DNA of 64,000 nt from Azospirillaceae bacterium (GCA_035645145.1 DASQNC010000071.1:62001-126000), one strand, 5' to 3'. Positions 43,554 to 52,125 are shown, counted from the stretch's first letter. Notes: generated by a model not told the origin, from the letters alone. Translations and numbers: made by a program.

Positions 43554-44604
43554 CGCTGCGCATCCGGCGGGTGAGGAGAAGGAGCATGTAGGGGGCGCCG
43601 ACGAGGGCCGTCACGGTGCCGGCGGGGACCTCGATCGGGGCGAAGGCGATCCGGACCGCCAAGTCGGCGCCGATCACCATGACGGCGCCGAGCAGGGCCG
43701 CGGCGGCGAGGTTGGCGCCGGCACCGGGGCCGGCAATGCGGCGTGCCAGATGCGGCGCGATCAGGCCGACGAAGCCGATGCCGCCGACGAAGGCCACCGA
43801 CACCGCCGTGAGCGCCGCCGCCAGGACGACGGCGAGCAGCCGCACCCGCGGCGCCGGCAGTCCGGCCGCCCGTGCGGTGTCGTCGTCGAGGTCCAGCGGA
43901 TCGAGCCGGCGGGCCATGGCGGCGGTGGCGCAGAGCAGCACGACCAGGGGTCCCGCCACCATGCGCACCTCGGCCCAGGTCGCGGTGTTGACGGCGCCGG
44001 CCAGCCAGTGCATGGCCTGGCTCGCCCGGTGGATGGGGCCGACGACCAGCAGAAGGGTGATCCCGGCCTTGGCCAGGGCGGCCAGGGCCATGCCGAACAG
44101 GATCAGCCGGACCGGTGCCGCCTGCCCGCGGGCCAGCAGGAAAACGGCCGCGACCAGCGCCAGACCGCCCAGCAATGCCGCCAGCGGCTGCCAGTGGGCC
44201 CCGACCGTGGGCGCGCCGCCACCGTCGCCGAAAGCCGTCAGGAACAGCACGGCGCCAAGGCCGGCGCCGTCCACCACCCCGAGCACGCCGGGCGAGGCCA
44301 GCGGGTTGCGCGTTGCCCGCTGGAGCAGGACGCCGGCGACCGCCAGGCAGATGCCGGCCTGGGCGGCCTGCAGCGTCCGTGGCAGGCGGAACTGGCCGAT
44401 GATGAGTTGGTCGGTACGGGGACCGTTGCCGAGGAGCGCATCGACGACGCGTGCCAGCGGCATCGTCGTGCTGCCGGTCGCGATGGAGGCGACGAAGACC
44501 GCCGCCAGGAGCACCGCCAGGCCCGCGATGGCCAGCTGCGCCCGTGGGCGCAGCTGCCGGGAGAAGCGGCCGAGTCGGAAGGTGGCGTACATGGCCGCTC
44601 CCAT
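43546..44604 (-). CDS. iron complex ABC transporter permease 2 (FecD-like)
   Basis: 352 residues starting MGAAMYATFRLGRFSRQL. AGICLAVAGVLLQRATRNPL and the following ASPGVLGVVDGAGLGAVL, plus FVGGIGFVGLIAPHLARRI near the end, are the FecCD signature blocks. About ten membrane helices. Its ATG overlaps the stop of permease 1 (ATGA), so the pair are coupled. Confidence 0.93.
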   Translation of the reverse strand: MGAAMYATFRLGRFSRQLRPRAQLAIAGLAVLLAAVFVASIATGSTTMPLARVVDALLGNGPRTDQLIIGQFRLPRTLQAAQAGICLAVAGVLLQRATRNPLASPGVLGVVDGAGLGAVLFLTAFGDGGGAPTVGAHWQPLAALLGGLALVAAVFLLARGQAAPVRLILFGMALAALAKAGITLLLVVGPIHRASQAMHWLAGAVNTATWAEVRMVAGPLVVLLCATAAMARRLDPLDLDDDTARAAGLPAPRVRLLAVVLAAALTAVSVAFVGGIGFVGLIAPHLARRIAGPGAGANLAAAALLGAVMVIGADLAVRIAFAPIEVPAGTVTALVGAPYMLLLLTRRMRSDG

Positions 44605-45617
44605 CAGGCCAGACGCCGGCGCAGCAGCAGCACCAGCACCGGGGCGCCGATCAGGGCGGTTACGGCGCCGACCGGGGCCTCGCCGGGGTGGATGACGAAA
44701 CGGGCCGCGACATCCGCACCGACCCCCAGCAGCGCGCCCGCCACGGCGGCGACGATGATGCGGTCCCGGTGATGCGGTCCCGCCAGCCATCGGGCGGCAT
44801 GCGGCGCCACCAGCCCGATGAAGCCGACCGGTCCGGCGATGGCGACGGCGCCGCCGGTCAGTGCGGCCGTCGCCAGGAAGGCGAGGCTGCGCACGCGGTG
44901 CAGCGGCACCCCCAGGTTGCGGGCGGTATCGTCGTCGGTGGCCAGGGTGTCGAGCGGCCGGGCCACGGCGAGGGCGGCGAGGAGGCCCAGTCCCAGGATC
45001 CAGCCGTTGGCGGCCGCCAACTGCAAGGGCCGCCCCTCGAACGAGCCGGCCAGCCAGAACAGCAGTTGCTCCAGCGACGCCTCGTCGGTCGTCAGAACCA
45101 CCTCCACCAGCGACATCAGCAGCCCGGCGAAGGTCATGCCGGCGAGAACCGTGCGGGCCGGCGACATCGCACCGCCCGACACCGCGACCCCATAGACGGC
45201 GAGCGCCGCCATCAGCGCCCCGCCGGCCGCCGCCGCGGAAAGGGCGGTCAGTCCATCGACGCCGAGCCAGACGTTCGCGACCACCACCGCCAGCGCGGCG
45301 CCGGCGTTGAGGCCGAGGATGTCGGGCGAGGCGATGCGGTTGCGGGTCAGCGTCTGGATCAGCACTCCGGCCACCCCCAGGCTCGACCCCGCCACCGACG
45401 CCAGGACGGCGCGCGGCAGACGCAGTTCGCGCACCACGCGATGGTCCTGCGAGCCGTCGAAGGCGGTCAACGCGTGCCAGACCTCGGCCGGGCCATGGCT
45501 GTGCACCCCCACCGAGAGGCTCAGCAGCAGGGCGACCACGAGCATCGTGCCCAGGCCCAGGGTCGGTCGCAGCCACCTGCCCCCGATCCCATGGCGGGCA
45601 GCCATGTGCAGACTCAT
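44604..45617 (-). CDS. iron complex ABC transporter permease 1 (FecC-like)
   Basis: 337 residues from ATG 45617. GSSLGVAGVLIQTLTRNRIA, SPDILGLNAGAALAVVVANV and PVGFIGLVAPHAARWLAGPH are FecCD signatures. A TTG five codons upstream (45632) and an ATG four codons downstream (45605) are alternative starts. It is divergent from the FecB-like gene, with an iron-type operator between them. A decayed copy of its N-terminus lies at 37074. Confidence 0.92.
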   Translation of the reverse strand: MSLHMAARHGIGGRWLRPTLGLGTMLVVALLLSLSVGVHSHGPAEVWHALTAFDGSQDHRVVRELRLPRAVLASVAGSSLGVAGVLIQTLTRNRIASPDILGLNAGAALAVVVANVWLGVDGLTALSAAAAGGALMAALAVYGVAVSGGAMSPARTVLAGMTFAGLLMSLVEVVLTTDEASLEQLLFWLAGSFEGRPLQLAAANGWILGLGLLAALAVARPLDTLATDDDTARNLGVPLHRVRSLAFLATAALTGGAVAIAGPVGFIGLVAPHAARWLAGPHHRDRIIVAAVAGALLGVGADVAARFVIHPGEAPVGAVTALIGAPVLVLLLRRRLA

Positions 45618-45635
45618 GCCGGTTCCGGTCAAACT

Positions 45636-45656
45636 TGCGAATGGTTATCAATCGCA
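45636..45656. promoter_or_regulatory. iron-responsive (Fur-like) operator in the divergent fecB/fecC promoter
   Basis: TGCGA-ATGGTTATCAA-TCGCA, differing from the copy at 40350 by one base. It lies 19 bases from the FecC-like start and 63 bases from the FecB-like start, well placed to control both. Confidence 0.82.
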
Positions 45657-45718
45657 CTATCACGGCGGGGTTGCAGGTGTCCACCGTCGCCTGCCGGCGA
45701 AGATGCGGAGATCAACGA

Positions 45719-46633
45719 ATGGTCCATTTGCGCCTGCTCCGGACCGCGGCCCTGTCGCTGCTGGTTCTCGGCGCCCTCGTCCAAGGGGGCCTGGCCCGCA
45801 CCGTCACGCACGCCATGGGCCGGACCGAGGTCCCGGACGCCCCGAAGCGGGTGGTCGTGCTGACCAACGAAGGGACGGAAGCGCTTCTGGCACTGAAGGT
45901 GGCTCCGGTCGGCGCCGTCAAATCCTGGCTCGGCAAGCCGTGGTACGACCACATTGCCCCGGCCATGGCCGGCGTCGAGGTGGTCGGCACCGAACATGCC
46001 GTGAATTTGGAGGTGGTGGCCGCCCTGCAACCGGACCTGATCCTGGGCAACAGGCAGCGCCACGAGGAAATCTATCCGCAGCTCGGCGCCATCGCCCCGA
46101 CCGTCATGTCCGGCACCCTGCGTGGGCGCTGGCAGGAGAATTTCACCCTCTACGCCGAGGCCGTTGGCCGGAGCGTCGACGGCGGGCGGGTGCTGGCCGC
46201 CTTCAATGCCAGGGTCGAGGCACTGTCGGCGGCGCTGGGCGACCGCAGGCGGGAACGTATTTCCCTCGTGCGCTTCATGCCGGGCGGCGCACGCATCTAT
46301 TACAAGGACACGTTTGCCGGCGTGATCCTCGATCAGATCGGCTTCGCCCGGCCGCAAAACCAGGACAAGGCGGCGTTCGCGGACCGGGTGACCAAGGAGC
46401 GCATACCGGAAATGGCCGGCGACCGGTTGTTCTACTACGTCTACGAGACCGGCGACGACAAGGCGACGAGCGCCGAGAAGGAATGGACGGCCGAGCCGAT
46501 GTGGCAGGCGCTGGACGCCGTCAAGGCCGGCAAGGTCCATCGCGTGTCCGATGCGATCTGGAACACGGCGGGCGGCGTCGTCGCGGCCGGTCTCATGCTC
46601 GACGACCTTGCCGCCATCTACGGGATCAAGTGA
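45719..46633 (+). CDS. iron-siderophore ABC transporter substrate-binding protein (FecB-like)
   Basis: 304 residues with a signal peptide MVHLRLLRTAALSLLVLGAL ending near GGLA-RT. The mature part has KRVVVLTNEGTEALLALKVA, EVVAALQPDLILGNRQRHEE and RISLVRFMPGGARIYYKDTF, matching the FecB/CbrA group of class III binding proteins. GATGCGGAGA precedes the ATG at 45719. The ligand is a ferric complex of unknown type. A decayed copy lies at 37445. Confidence 0.92.
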   Translation: MVHLRLLRTAALSLLVLGALVQGGLARTVTHAMGRTEVPDAPKRVVVLTNEGTEALLALKVAPVGAVKSWLGKPWYDHIAPAMAGVEVVGTEHAVNLEVVAALQPDLILGNRQRHEEIYPQLGAIAPTVMSGTLRGRWQENFTLYAEAVGRSVDGGRVLAAFNARVEALSAALGDRRRERISLVRFMPGGARIYYKDTFAGVILDQIGFARPQNQDKAAFADRVTKERIPEMAGDRLFYYVYETGDDKATSAEKEWTAEPMWQALDAVKAGKVHRVSDAIWNTAGGVVAAGLMLDDLAAIYGIK

Positions 46634-46637
46634 GACC

Positions 46638-47393
46638 TTGGCGAACACGTCCTTGCTGAACCTCGACGGCGCGGCGGCTGCCTATGCGGTGCGGCTCCGC
46701 CTCGGCCCCGCGCCTGGCGATGCGCCGCCGCTTGACGCCGCCGCGCTGACGACGGCGGACGGCGTGGCCCGCGCGATGGAAGGCCTGATGGCCCGCCATG
46801 CCGGCCGTGACCGGCGGGCGGTCGCTTCGCTGTGGACCAAGCACTATGTGGCGGCTGTGCTCTCCGCCCCCTTGGCCGCCCTGGCCTGGACCGGGGCCGG
46901 GCCCCTTGCGCCCGCCGCTGCCAGCCAGATCGATGTCGGGGCGGACGGCCTGCCGACCGCATTGCGGCTGCCGTCGGTCCGGCTGGCCGAAGGCGAAACG
47001 GCGCTGGCCGCCCTGTTCGGCGACCATCTGGCCCTGGTCTTCGCCGCCGTGGGCGGGGTTGCCGGGCTGTCGTTGCGCGTCATGTGGTCCAACGCCGGCA
47101 ATCTGGCCGCCCACCTGCTCGATTGCCTGGAACAGGCACCGGCGGCGCCGGCGACGGTCGCGCCGCTGCGCCGGGCACTTCTGGAGCCGCAGCATGTGTC
47201 CTGGGCGGGCGGGACGAACCCGTTGCGCACGCCGGTGACCTGGCTCACGCTTGCCGAATCCGGCTTGCCGCCGCGGATACATCGGCGGCGCGTGTGTTGC
47301 CTGCGCCATCGTCTTGGCATGACCGAATGTTACAGTTGCCCGCGCTTGTCCGAGGCCGAGCGCAAATCCGTCCTGCGGCAGCGGGCAAGCTGA
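46638..47393 (+). CDS. second FhuF-like siderophore-iron reductase
   Basis: About 251 residues. The C-terminus reads RRRVCCLRHRLGMTECYSCP, the CC-x10-C-x2-C cluster motif, and RVMWSNAGNLAAHLLDCLEQ matches the family core. It follows the FecB-like stop directly; no ATG lies near, and TTG at 46638 (MANTSLLNLDG) is the best start but is provisional. The overall sequence is quite unlike the FhuF of the fhu island, so this is not a recent duplicate. Likely reduces iron delivered by the FecBCDE-like transporter. Confidence 0.85.
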   Translation: MANTSLLNLDGAAAAYAVRLRLGPAPGDAPPLDAAALTTADGVARAMEGLMARHAGRDRRAVASLWTKHYVAAVLSAPLAALAWTGAGPLAPAAASQIDVGADGLPTALRLPSVRLAEGETALAALFGDHLALVFAAVGGVAGLSLRVMWSNAGNLAAHLLDCLEQAPAAPATVAPLRRALLEPQHVSWAGGTNPLRTPVTWLTLAESGLPPRIHRRRVCCLRHRLGMTECYSCPRLSEAERKSVLRQRAS

Positions 47394-47521
47394 GTTCCTT
47401 TGGCTTCGGGACCATGCCGCACCTGGAATGGCTGGGCCGCGATAGCAAGCCCCGACCGCTGTCCCGGACCGGGCGGCCCAAGCCGCCACCAATGCAACGA
47501 CGCGGGGACCCGCCCCGGCAC

Positions 47522-47908
47522 CTAACCGAGCCTGGCCAGCACGGCTGCGATGTCCCGGTCCGAGTAGGGCTTCGCCAGGAATCCGAGCGGGCCTGTGGCG
47601 GAGGCCCGCGCCACGGTTGCGGGATCGGTGTAGGCGGTGGCGTAGATGCGGGCGGTTCCATGACGGGCGGCGAGGATCGCCGGCGCCGCAACACCGTCGC
47701 CGCCCCGGCCGCGGTTGATGTCCACCAGGGCCACGTCCGGGCCGTGGGCGGCCGCCGCCGCGTCGGCCTCCTGCACGGACGAGGCCGCGGCACAAACCAC
47801 ATGGCCCAGGTCCTGGACGACGTCGCTCAGGAACATGGCGGCGATCGCCTGGTCCTCGACGATCAGGACGCGAAGCGGCGTGCTACGCGGACCGGATCCT
47901 GCATTCAA
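47522..47908 (-). CDS. single-domain response regulator (receiver only)
   Basis: About 128 residues. LRVLIVEDQAIAAMFLSDVV gives the acidic pocket, ALVDINRGRGG the phosphorylated Asp, YATAY the Thr and GFLAKPYSD the Lys of a CheY-like receiver; no output domain follows. Receivers of this type often partner HWE or HisKA_2 kinases, and a dead kinase of that class lies just upstream on the other strand. The start is uncertain: TTG at 47908 is the closest in-frame candidate, as the nearby ATG is out of frame. Confidence 0.8.
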   Translation of the reverse strand: MNAGSGPRSTPLRVLIVEDQAIAAMFLSDVVQDLGHVVCAAASSVQEADAAAAAHGPDVALVDINRGRGGDGVAAPAILAARHGTARIYATAYTDPATVARASATGPLGFLAKPYSDRDIAAVLARLG

Positions 47909-47991
47909 CCCGCCTGGGTGATCGGCGTCGGCCGGCAACGGTTTCCGCTCCCATCGGTTTTGCGTCAGGTCCGCGAAGTTGGGCCGAGTGC

Positions 47992-48255
47992 AATGGAGGC
48001 CCTTCTGCTCGAGAAGGACACGCGGCTCGCCGAACTGCACCACCGGGTGAAGAACAACATGCCGCGCGTGATGGCGCTGCCGGGTATCCGGGCCCGGTCT
48101 GCGGCCCGGTCTGCGGCCCGGTCTGCGGGTCGAGGTGGAGGACGACGGCCTGGGCCGGCCGGCATGTCGCTGGTGGCGAGTCTCGCCCGGCAGGCCGGGG
48201 TCGAGGTCGCGGTTTCCACCGGTCCGCAGGGGGGGGGACCCGGTTCGCCTTGACG
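47992..48255 (+). pseudogene. HWE/HisKA_2-type histidine kinase remnant
   Basis: LLEKDTRLAELHHRVKNNMP is the phosphoacceptor helix, with the HHRVKNN motif of this kinase class. It is followed directly by VEDDGLGRP and MSLVASLARQAGVEVAVSTG, the last parts of the ATPase domain, so the middle is deleted. At the junction a 12-base unit (GCGGCCCGGTCT) is repeated three times, and a run of nine G near 48231 breaks the frame before TRFALT. The sensor domain is absent. Confidence 0.78.
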
Positions 48256-48380
48256 GGGGATGAGGCCGGGGCCGCACCGGCCGCCCGAAAAGGTATACGG
48301 TCCGCGCTGCGTCGTGGCCCCTGTGGCGGGCAGGGGTTATGCTGCCGGGATCGCGGCAGCCGAAGTGGGGAGGACGTGCG

Positions 48381-49217
48381 ATGACGGTGCGCGCCGTCAC
48401 GTATTTCAACGGAACCTGGCACGAAGGCAATCCGGCCATCATGGGCCCGATGACCCATGCCTTTTGGCTTGCCTCCATTGTCTTCGACGGTGCGCGGGCA
48501 TTCGAAGGCGTGACCCCCGACCTCGACATGCATTGCGAACGCGTGGTGCGTTCGGCCCATGCCCTGGGCCTCAACCCCATGCTGACGCCGGGCGAGATCC
48601 GGGAGCTGTGCGAGGATGGGGTGGCCCGGTTCCCCCGCGGCGCCGAGCTTTACATCCGACCCATGTTCTTCGCGGAAGGCGGATGGGTCGATCCCGATCC
48701 GCAGACGACGCAGTTCACGCTCGCGGTCTACGAGGCGCCCCTGCCCAGGGGGGGCTTTGCCGCCTGCCTGTCCAGCCTGCGGCGCCCGCTGCCGGGCACG
48801 GCCCCGACCGAGGCCAAGGCCTCGTGCCTGTACCCCAATGCCGGTCTTGCCTTGAAGGAGGCCAAGGGGAAGGGCTGCGACAACGCGGTCATGCTCGACC
48901 CGCTGGGCAACGTGGCGGAATTCGCCACCGCCAACCTGTTCATCGCCAAGGACGGCGCCGTCCACACGCCGGTGTGCAACGGCACCTTCCTGAACGGCAT
49001 CACCCGGCAGCGGGTCATCCGGTTGCTGCGCAACGCGGGTGTCACCGTGCATGAACGGACGCTGAGTTGGCGCGAGGTGCTGGAGGCGGACGAGGTCTTT
49101 TCGTCCGGCAACTACTCCAAAGTCTCGCCGGTCACCCGCCTGGAGGGGCGCGAGCTCCAGCCCGGCCCCTATTTCCAGCGGGCGCACGAACTCTATTGGG
49201 ACTTCGCCCACAGGTGA
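48381..49217 (+). CDS. branched-chain amino acid aminotransferase family (class IV)
   Basis: 278 residues. YFNGTWHEGNPAIMGPMTHA, SIVFDGARAFEGV, EAKASCLYPNAGLALKEAKG (PLP Lys in EAKAS) and GNVAEFATANLFIAKDG (PLP phosphate region) identify a fold type IV aminotransferase close to BCAT. It would move the amino group between glutamate and branched 2-oxo acids, though D-amino-acid or aminodeoxychorismate activity cannot be ruled out. GTGGGGAGG precedes the ATG at 48381. Its stop overlaps the GTG of the next gene. Confidence 0.88.
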   Translation: MTVRAVTYFNGTWHEGNPAIMGPMTHAFWLASIVFDGARAFEGVTPDLDMHCERVVRSAHALGLNPMLTPGEIRELCEDGVARFPRGAELYIRPMFFAEGGWVDPDPQTTQFTLAVYEAPLPRGGFAACLSSLRRPLPGTAPTEAKASCLYPNAGLALKEAKGKGCDNAVMLDPLGNVAEFATANLFIAKDGAVHTPVCNGTFLNGITRQRVIRLLRNAGVTVHERTLSWREVLEADEVFSSGNYSKVSPVTRLEGRELQPGPYFQRAHELYWDFAHR

Positions 49218-49912
49218 GCGCGCCGGATCCCGCCGCCGGGGCCGGCCCCAGCCGGGACACCCGCCATCTCGCCCGCGTGGTCGAGCATGGCCGCATTGAT
49301 GTGGTGCTGGACGTCGGTGCCAACCTGGGCCAGTACGCCCAACGTCTGCGCCAGGGCGGGTATGCCGGCCGGATCGTTTCGTTCGAGCCCCTGTCCGTCG
49401 TCCATGCCCGGCTGCGGGAACTGGCCCGGCCCGATCCGCGGTGGGACATCCCGCCCCCTGTGGCCTTCGGCGACCGGCAGGGGGAAGTGACCCTGCTGGT
49501 CTCGCCGGAATCGGACATGTCGTCGGCCCTGCCGCTGTCCGTGGAAGCGGCCGAACTGCTGGACAGTGCCGTCCCGACGGGGACCGAAACGGTACGGCTC
49601 GCGCGGCTGGATCGCGAATTCGACCGCCATGTCCGGCCCGGCGAACGGGTGCTTTTGAAGATCGACACCCAGGGCACGGAACTGAGCGTGCTGGACGGGG
49701 CGGCGGGCGTGCTCGACCGTGTCGCGGTGCTGCAGATCGAATTGGCGCTGGTCCCGGCCTATGCCGGGGAACCCGACTGGCGGGCGGCGCTGGCGCGGGT
49801 CGAATCGCTGGGATTCGAGTTGGTGCTGTTCCTGCCCGGCTATTTCAACCGGCGCCGGGCCCGCCTGTTCTCGATGGACGGGGTGTTCGTGCGGCGCGAC
49901 GCCGCCGTCTGA
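49214..49912 (+). CDS. FkbM family methyltransferase
   Basis: 232 residues from a GTG that overlaps the aminotransferase stop. VVLDVGANLGQYAQRLRQGG is the cofactor loop, IVSFEPLSVVHARL the acidic loop, VLLKIDTQGTELSVLDGA the FkbM core, and IELALVPAYAGE the tail. This is a more typical FkbM than the one at 24411. The gene order does not reveal the substrate. Confidence 0.9.
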   Translation: MSAPDPAAGAGPSRDTRHLARVVEHGRIDVVLDVGANLGQYAQRLRQGGYAGRIVSFEPLSVVHARLRELARPDPRWDIPPPVAFGDRQGEVTLLVSPESDMSSALPLSVEAAELLDSAVPTGTETVRLARLDREFDRHVRPGERVLLKIDTQGTELSVLDGAAGVLDRVAVLQIELALVPAYAGEPDWRAALARVESLGFELVLFLPGYFNRRRARLFSMDGVFVRRDAAV

Positions 49913-49933
49913 CCGGGTTTGGAGGCGGCTGGG

Positions 49934-50011
49934 TAATCCGGCCGGGGATTTCAGGTTGGCCGGATCAATCCGGCCAAGGATTTCAGACCGGCCGGATCAA
50001 TCCGGCCGGCA
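49934..50011. repeat. tandem copies of a 32-base unit carrying a short palindrome
   Basis: GGCCGGATCAATCCGGCC occurs at 49958-49975 and again within 49988-50009, each preceded by GGATTTCAG plus a few bases; a third, partial copy (AATCCGGCC then GGGGATTTCAG) starts at 49934. The palindromes can form hairpins just after the FkbM stop and may end its transcript. Confidence 0.82.
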
Positions 50012-50054
50012 AGCCGTTACCACCGGGACTGCACGCATTGCGAGGAGCAGACCC

Positions 50055-50237
50055 ATGCCGCAGCCGCAACCCATTCCCCCATCGCGGCCGCCGCTGCCCA
50101 ACCAGGACCTGCCGAACCCGGGCGTCGACCAGCCGGCCCCGATCCCCGGTCCCGACCTTCCCAATCCCGGTGCCCCGGACCCGCTTGGCCCGGGTCCCCT
50201 CGGTCCGGGCCCGGGCCGCATTCCCGGAGGAATCTGA
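50055..50237 (+). CDS. small Pro-rich protein
   Basis: 60 residues, of which more than a third are proline: MPQPQPIPPSRPPLPNQ, two DLPNPG repeats, and LGPGPLGPGPGRIPGGI. GAGGAGCAGA lies just before the ATG, a good ribosome binding site. No signal peptide, no known domain. The next small gene starts three bases after its stop. Translation is plausible from the start signal alone; function unknown. Confidence 0.6.
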   Translation: MPQPQPIPPSRPPLPNQDLPNPGVDQPAPIPGPDLPNPGAPDPLGPGPLGPGPGRIPGGI

Positions 50238-50240
50238 GCC

Positions 50241-50369
50241 ATGGCCGAGGACCTGAGCAAGACCGAGGCCCGGCAGGGCCGCACCACCGGGCACGTCCGG
50301 TGGGTCCTGTTGATCGGCACCGCCCTGGCCTTCGTCGCCATGGCGGTCGTGTTCGGAGTGGTGAGCTGA
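50241..50369 (+). CDS. small single-pass membrane protein
   Basis: 42 residues: a charged N-terminus MAEDLSKTEARQGRTTGHVR, then one hydrophobic helix WVLLIGTALAFVAMAVVFGV. The ribosome binding site CGGAGGAA overlaps the end of the preceding Pro-rich gene. Predicted with the N-terminus inside by the positive charges before the helix. Function unknown; small proteins of this shape are common beside transport genes in Rhodospirillales. Confidence 0.6.
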   Translation: MAEDLSKTEARQGRTTGHVRWVLLIGTALAFVAMAVVFGVVS

Positions 50370-50414
50370 CGTTCCGGCCCCTCACCCGCGTCCCGCGGGC
50401 GAGGGGGTTCAAGC

Positions 50415-51245
50415 TTATTCCCCCGTTTGCAGCAACGCGCCTTCGTTCCGGGCGATTGCGAAGTGGCGCAGGAAGAATGCGACGGCGGCCGCCATATAGA
50501 CGGCGTTGAGCCCGCATGCCGCGGCCAGGTGGTCCCAACGCACGGCGCCGTCGAACACCACCGCGCGCATGCCTTCGAACACGTGGGCCGACGGCAGCAT
50601 CAGCGCCACCCATTGCAGCCAGCCCGGCAGGATCGACAGCGGATAATAGACGGCGCTGACCGGGGCGAGCATGAACACGGCCATCCAGGCCAGGCTTTCC
50701 GCCCCCATGCCATGGCGCAGGATCAGCCCGGTCAGGATGATCCCGATCGACCAGCCCATGACGATCAGGTTCACGAAGAACAGGGCCAGCGGCAGACCCA
50801 GCGAGAACACCGAGAACCCGTAGAGCGGGATGGCCAGCAACGCGGCCGGAACCACCCCGACCAGCGTGCGCATCAGGCTGGTCAGCATCAGCGCCACCAC
50901 CCATTCCTGGGGCCGCAGCGGGCTGACGAACAGGTTGCCCAGGTTCCGGCTCCACATCTCCTCCAGGAAGCCGATCGAAACGCCGAGCTGTCCGCGGAAC
51001 AGAACGTCCCACAGCAGGACCGCGGCGATCAGCACGCCGGCCCCTTGCGCCACCCAACCGGACGTGGTGGCCATGAACTGGTTGATGAACCCCCACAGGA
51101 TCATCTGCATGGCCGGCCAGTACATCAGCTCGAACACGCGCGGCCATGAGCTGCGCAGCAGGTACCAGTGGCGCAGGACGATGGCGCCGATGCGCCGCGC
51201 GGCGGAACCGGCAACGGCGGCGTGGTCGGTCGATGCGGGGATCAC
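50415..51245 (-). CDS. ABC-2 type transporter permease
   Basis: 276 residues, six membrane segments. LRSSWPRVFELMYWPAMQMI, MWSRNLGNLFVSPLRPQEWV and YYPLSILPGWLQWVALMLPS, then AHVFEGMRAVVFDG, match the ABC-2 permease family used in export. The substrate is unknown. The start is taken at GTG 51245, 13 bases after the ATPase stop; no ATG precedes the first membrane segment in a suitable place. Confidence 0.9.
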   Translation of the reverse strand: MIPASTDHAAVAGSAARRIGAIVLRHWYLLRSSWPRVFELMYWPAMQMILWGFINQFMATTSGWVAQGAGVLIAAVLLWDVLFRGQLGVSIGFLEEMWSRNLGNLFVSPLRPQEWVVALMLTSLMRTLVGVVPAALLAIPLYGFSVFSLGLPLALFFVNLIVMGWSIGIILTGLILRHGMGAESLAWMAVFMLAPVSAVYYPLSILPGWLQWVALMLPSAHVFEGMRAVVFDGAVRWDHLAAACGLNAVYMAAAVAFFLRHFAIARNEGALLQTGE

Positions 51246-51258
51246 GCGGCAGGGCTCC

Positions 51259-52008
51259 TCAATCCGCGGCCGTGGCCGTGCGCCGGTTGCGGGCGATGTC
51301 CAGGAACACCTCTTCCAGATCCCGGCGGCCATAGCGGCCGATCAGGTCGGCAGGGCTGCCGCTGTCCACGATCCGGCCCTGCCGCATCATCAGGACATGC
51401 CGGCACAACCGTTCCACCTCCGGCATGTTGTGGGACGCCAGCAGGATGGTGGCGCCCGTGCGATCCCGGTAGCGCTCCAGGTAGGTGCGGATCCAATCGG
51501 CGGTGTCCGGGTCCAGCGATGCCGTGGGTTCGTCCAGCAGCAGCGCCCGCGGCTCGTTCAGCAGGGCCTTCGCAAGGGCCACGCGCGTCTTCTGCCCGGC
51601 GGACAGCCGGCCCGCCGGCCGGTCGAGGAACCCCGTCAGCTCCAGCTCCGCCGTCAGCCGCGCGATGCGGTCCTTCAGCCCGTCCAGCCCGTAGAGATGG
51701 CCATAGACCATCAGGTTCTCGCGCACGGTCAGGCGGTGCGGCAGATCCACGTAGGGGCTGGAGAAGTTCATCAACGGCAACGCCCGGTGCCGTTCGCGCG
51801 CCATGTCCCGGCCCAGCACCACCACCCGCCCCGCGGTCGGGGTCAAAAGGCCGAGCAGCATGGAAATGGTCGTGGTCTTCCCCGCCCCGTTGCCGCCCAG
51901 AAGGGCGGTGATGCCCCCTTGCGGAACCTCGAACGAGATCCCGTCCACGGCGGTGACATCGCCGAAACGCTTCGTCAGGTTTTCGACTTTGATGGCGGGT
52001 TCGGGCAT
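51259..52008 (-). CDS. ABC transporter ATP-binding protein (ABC-2 exporter partner)
   Basis: 249 residues: Walker A GGNGAGKTT, Q-loop FSSPYVDLP, signature LSAGQKTRVALAKALLNEPR and Walker B LLLDEPTASLDPDTADWIRT. Signature LSAGQ (instead of LSGGQ) occurs in this exporter subgroup. It is cotranscribed with the permease and divergent from regB, with 117 bases between. Confidence 0.93.
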   Translation of the reverse strand: MPEPAIKVENLTKRFGDVTAVDGISFEVPQGGITALLGGNGAGKTTTISMLLGLLTPTAGRVVVLGRDMARERHRALPLMNFSSPYVDLPHRLTVRENLMVYGHLYGLDGLKDRIARLTAELELTGFLDRPAGRLSAGQKTRVALAKALLNEPRALLLDEPTASLDPDTADWIRTYLERYRDRTGATILLASHNMPEVERLCRHVLMMRQGRIVDSGSPADLIGRYGRRDLEEVFLDIARNRRTATAAD

Positions 52009-52125
52009 GAGCGGACAATATGGGCGTCGGGGGCCCACGCGCCAGGGCCGAACATCCGCGCTCCCGGGCCGGAGCCCCACGCGGTCCGCGGTCCGCCGTC
52101 CTTTCCGCTCGCCTGCACGGTCCTC

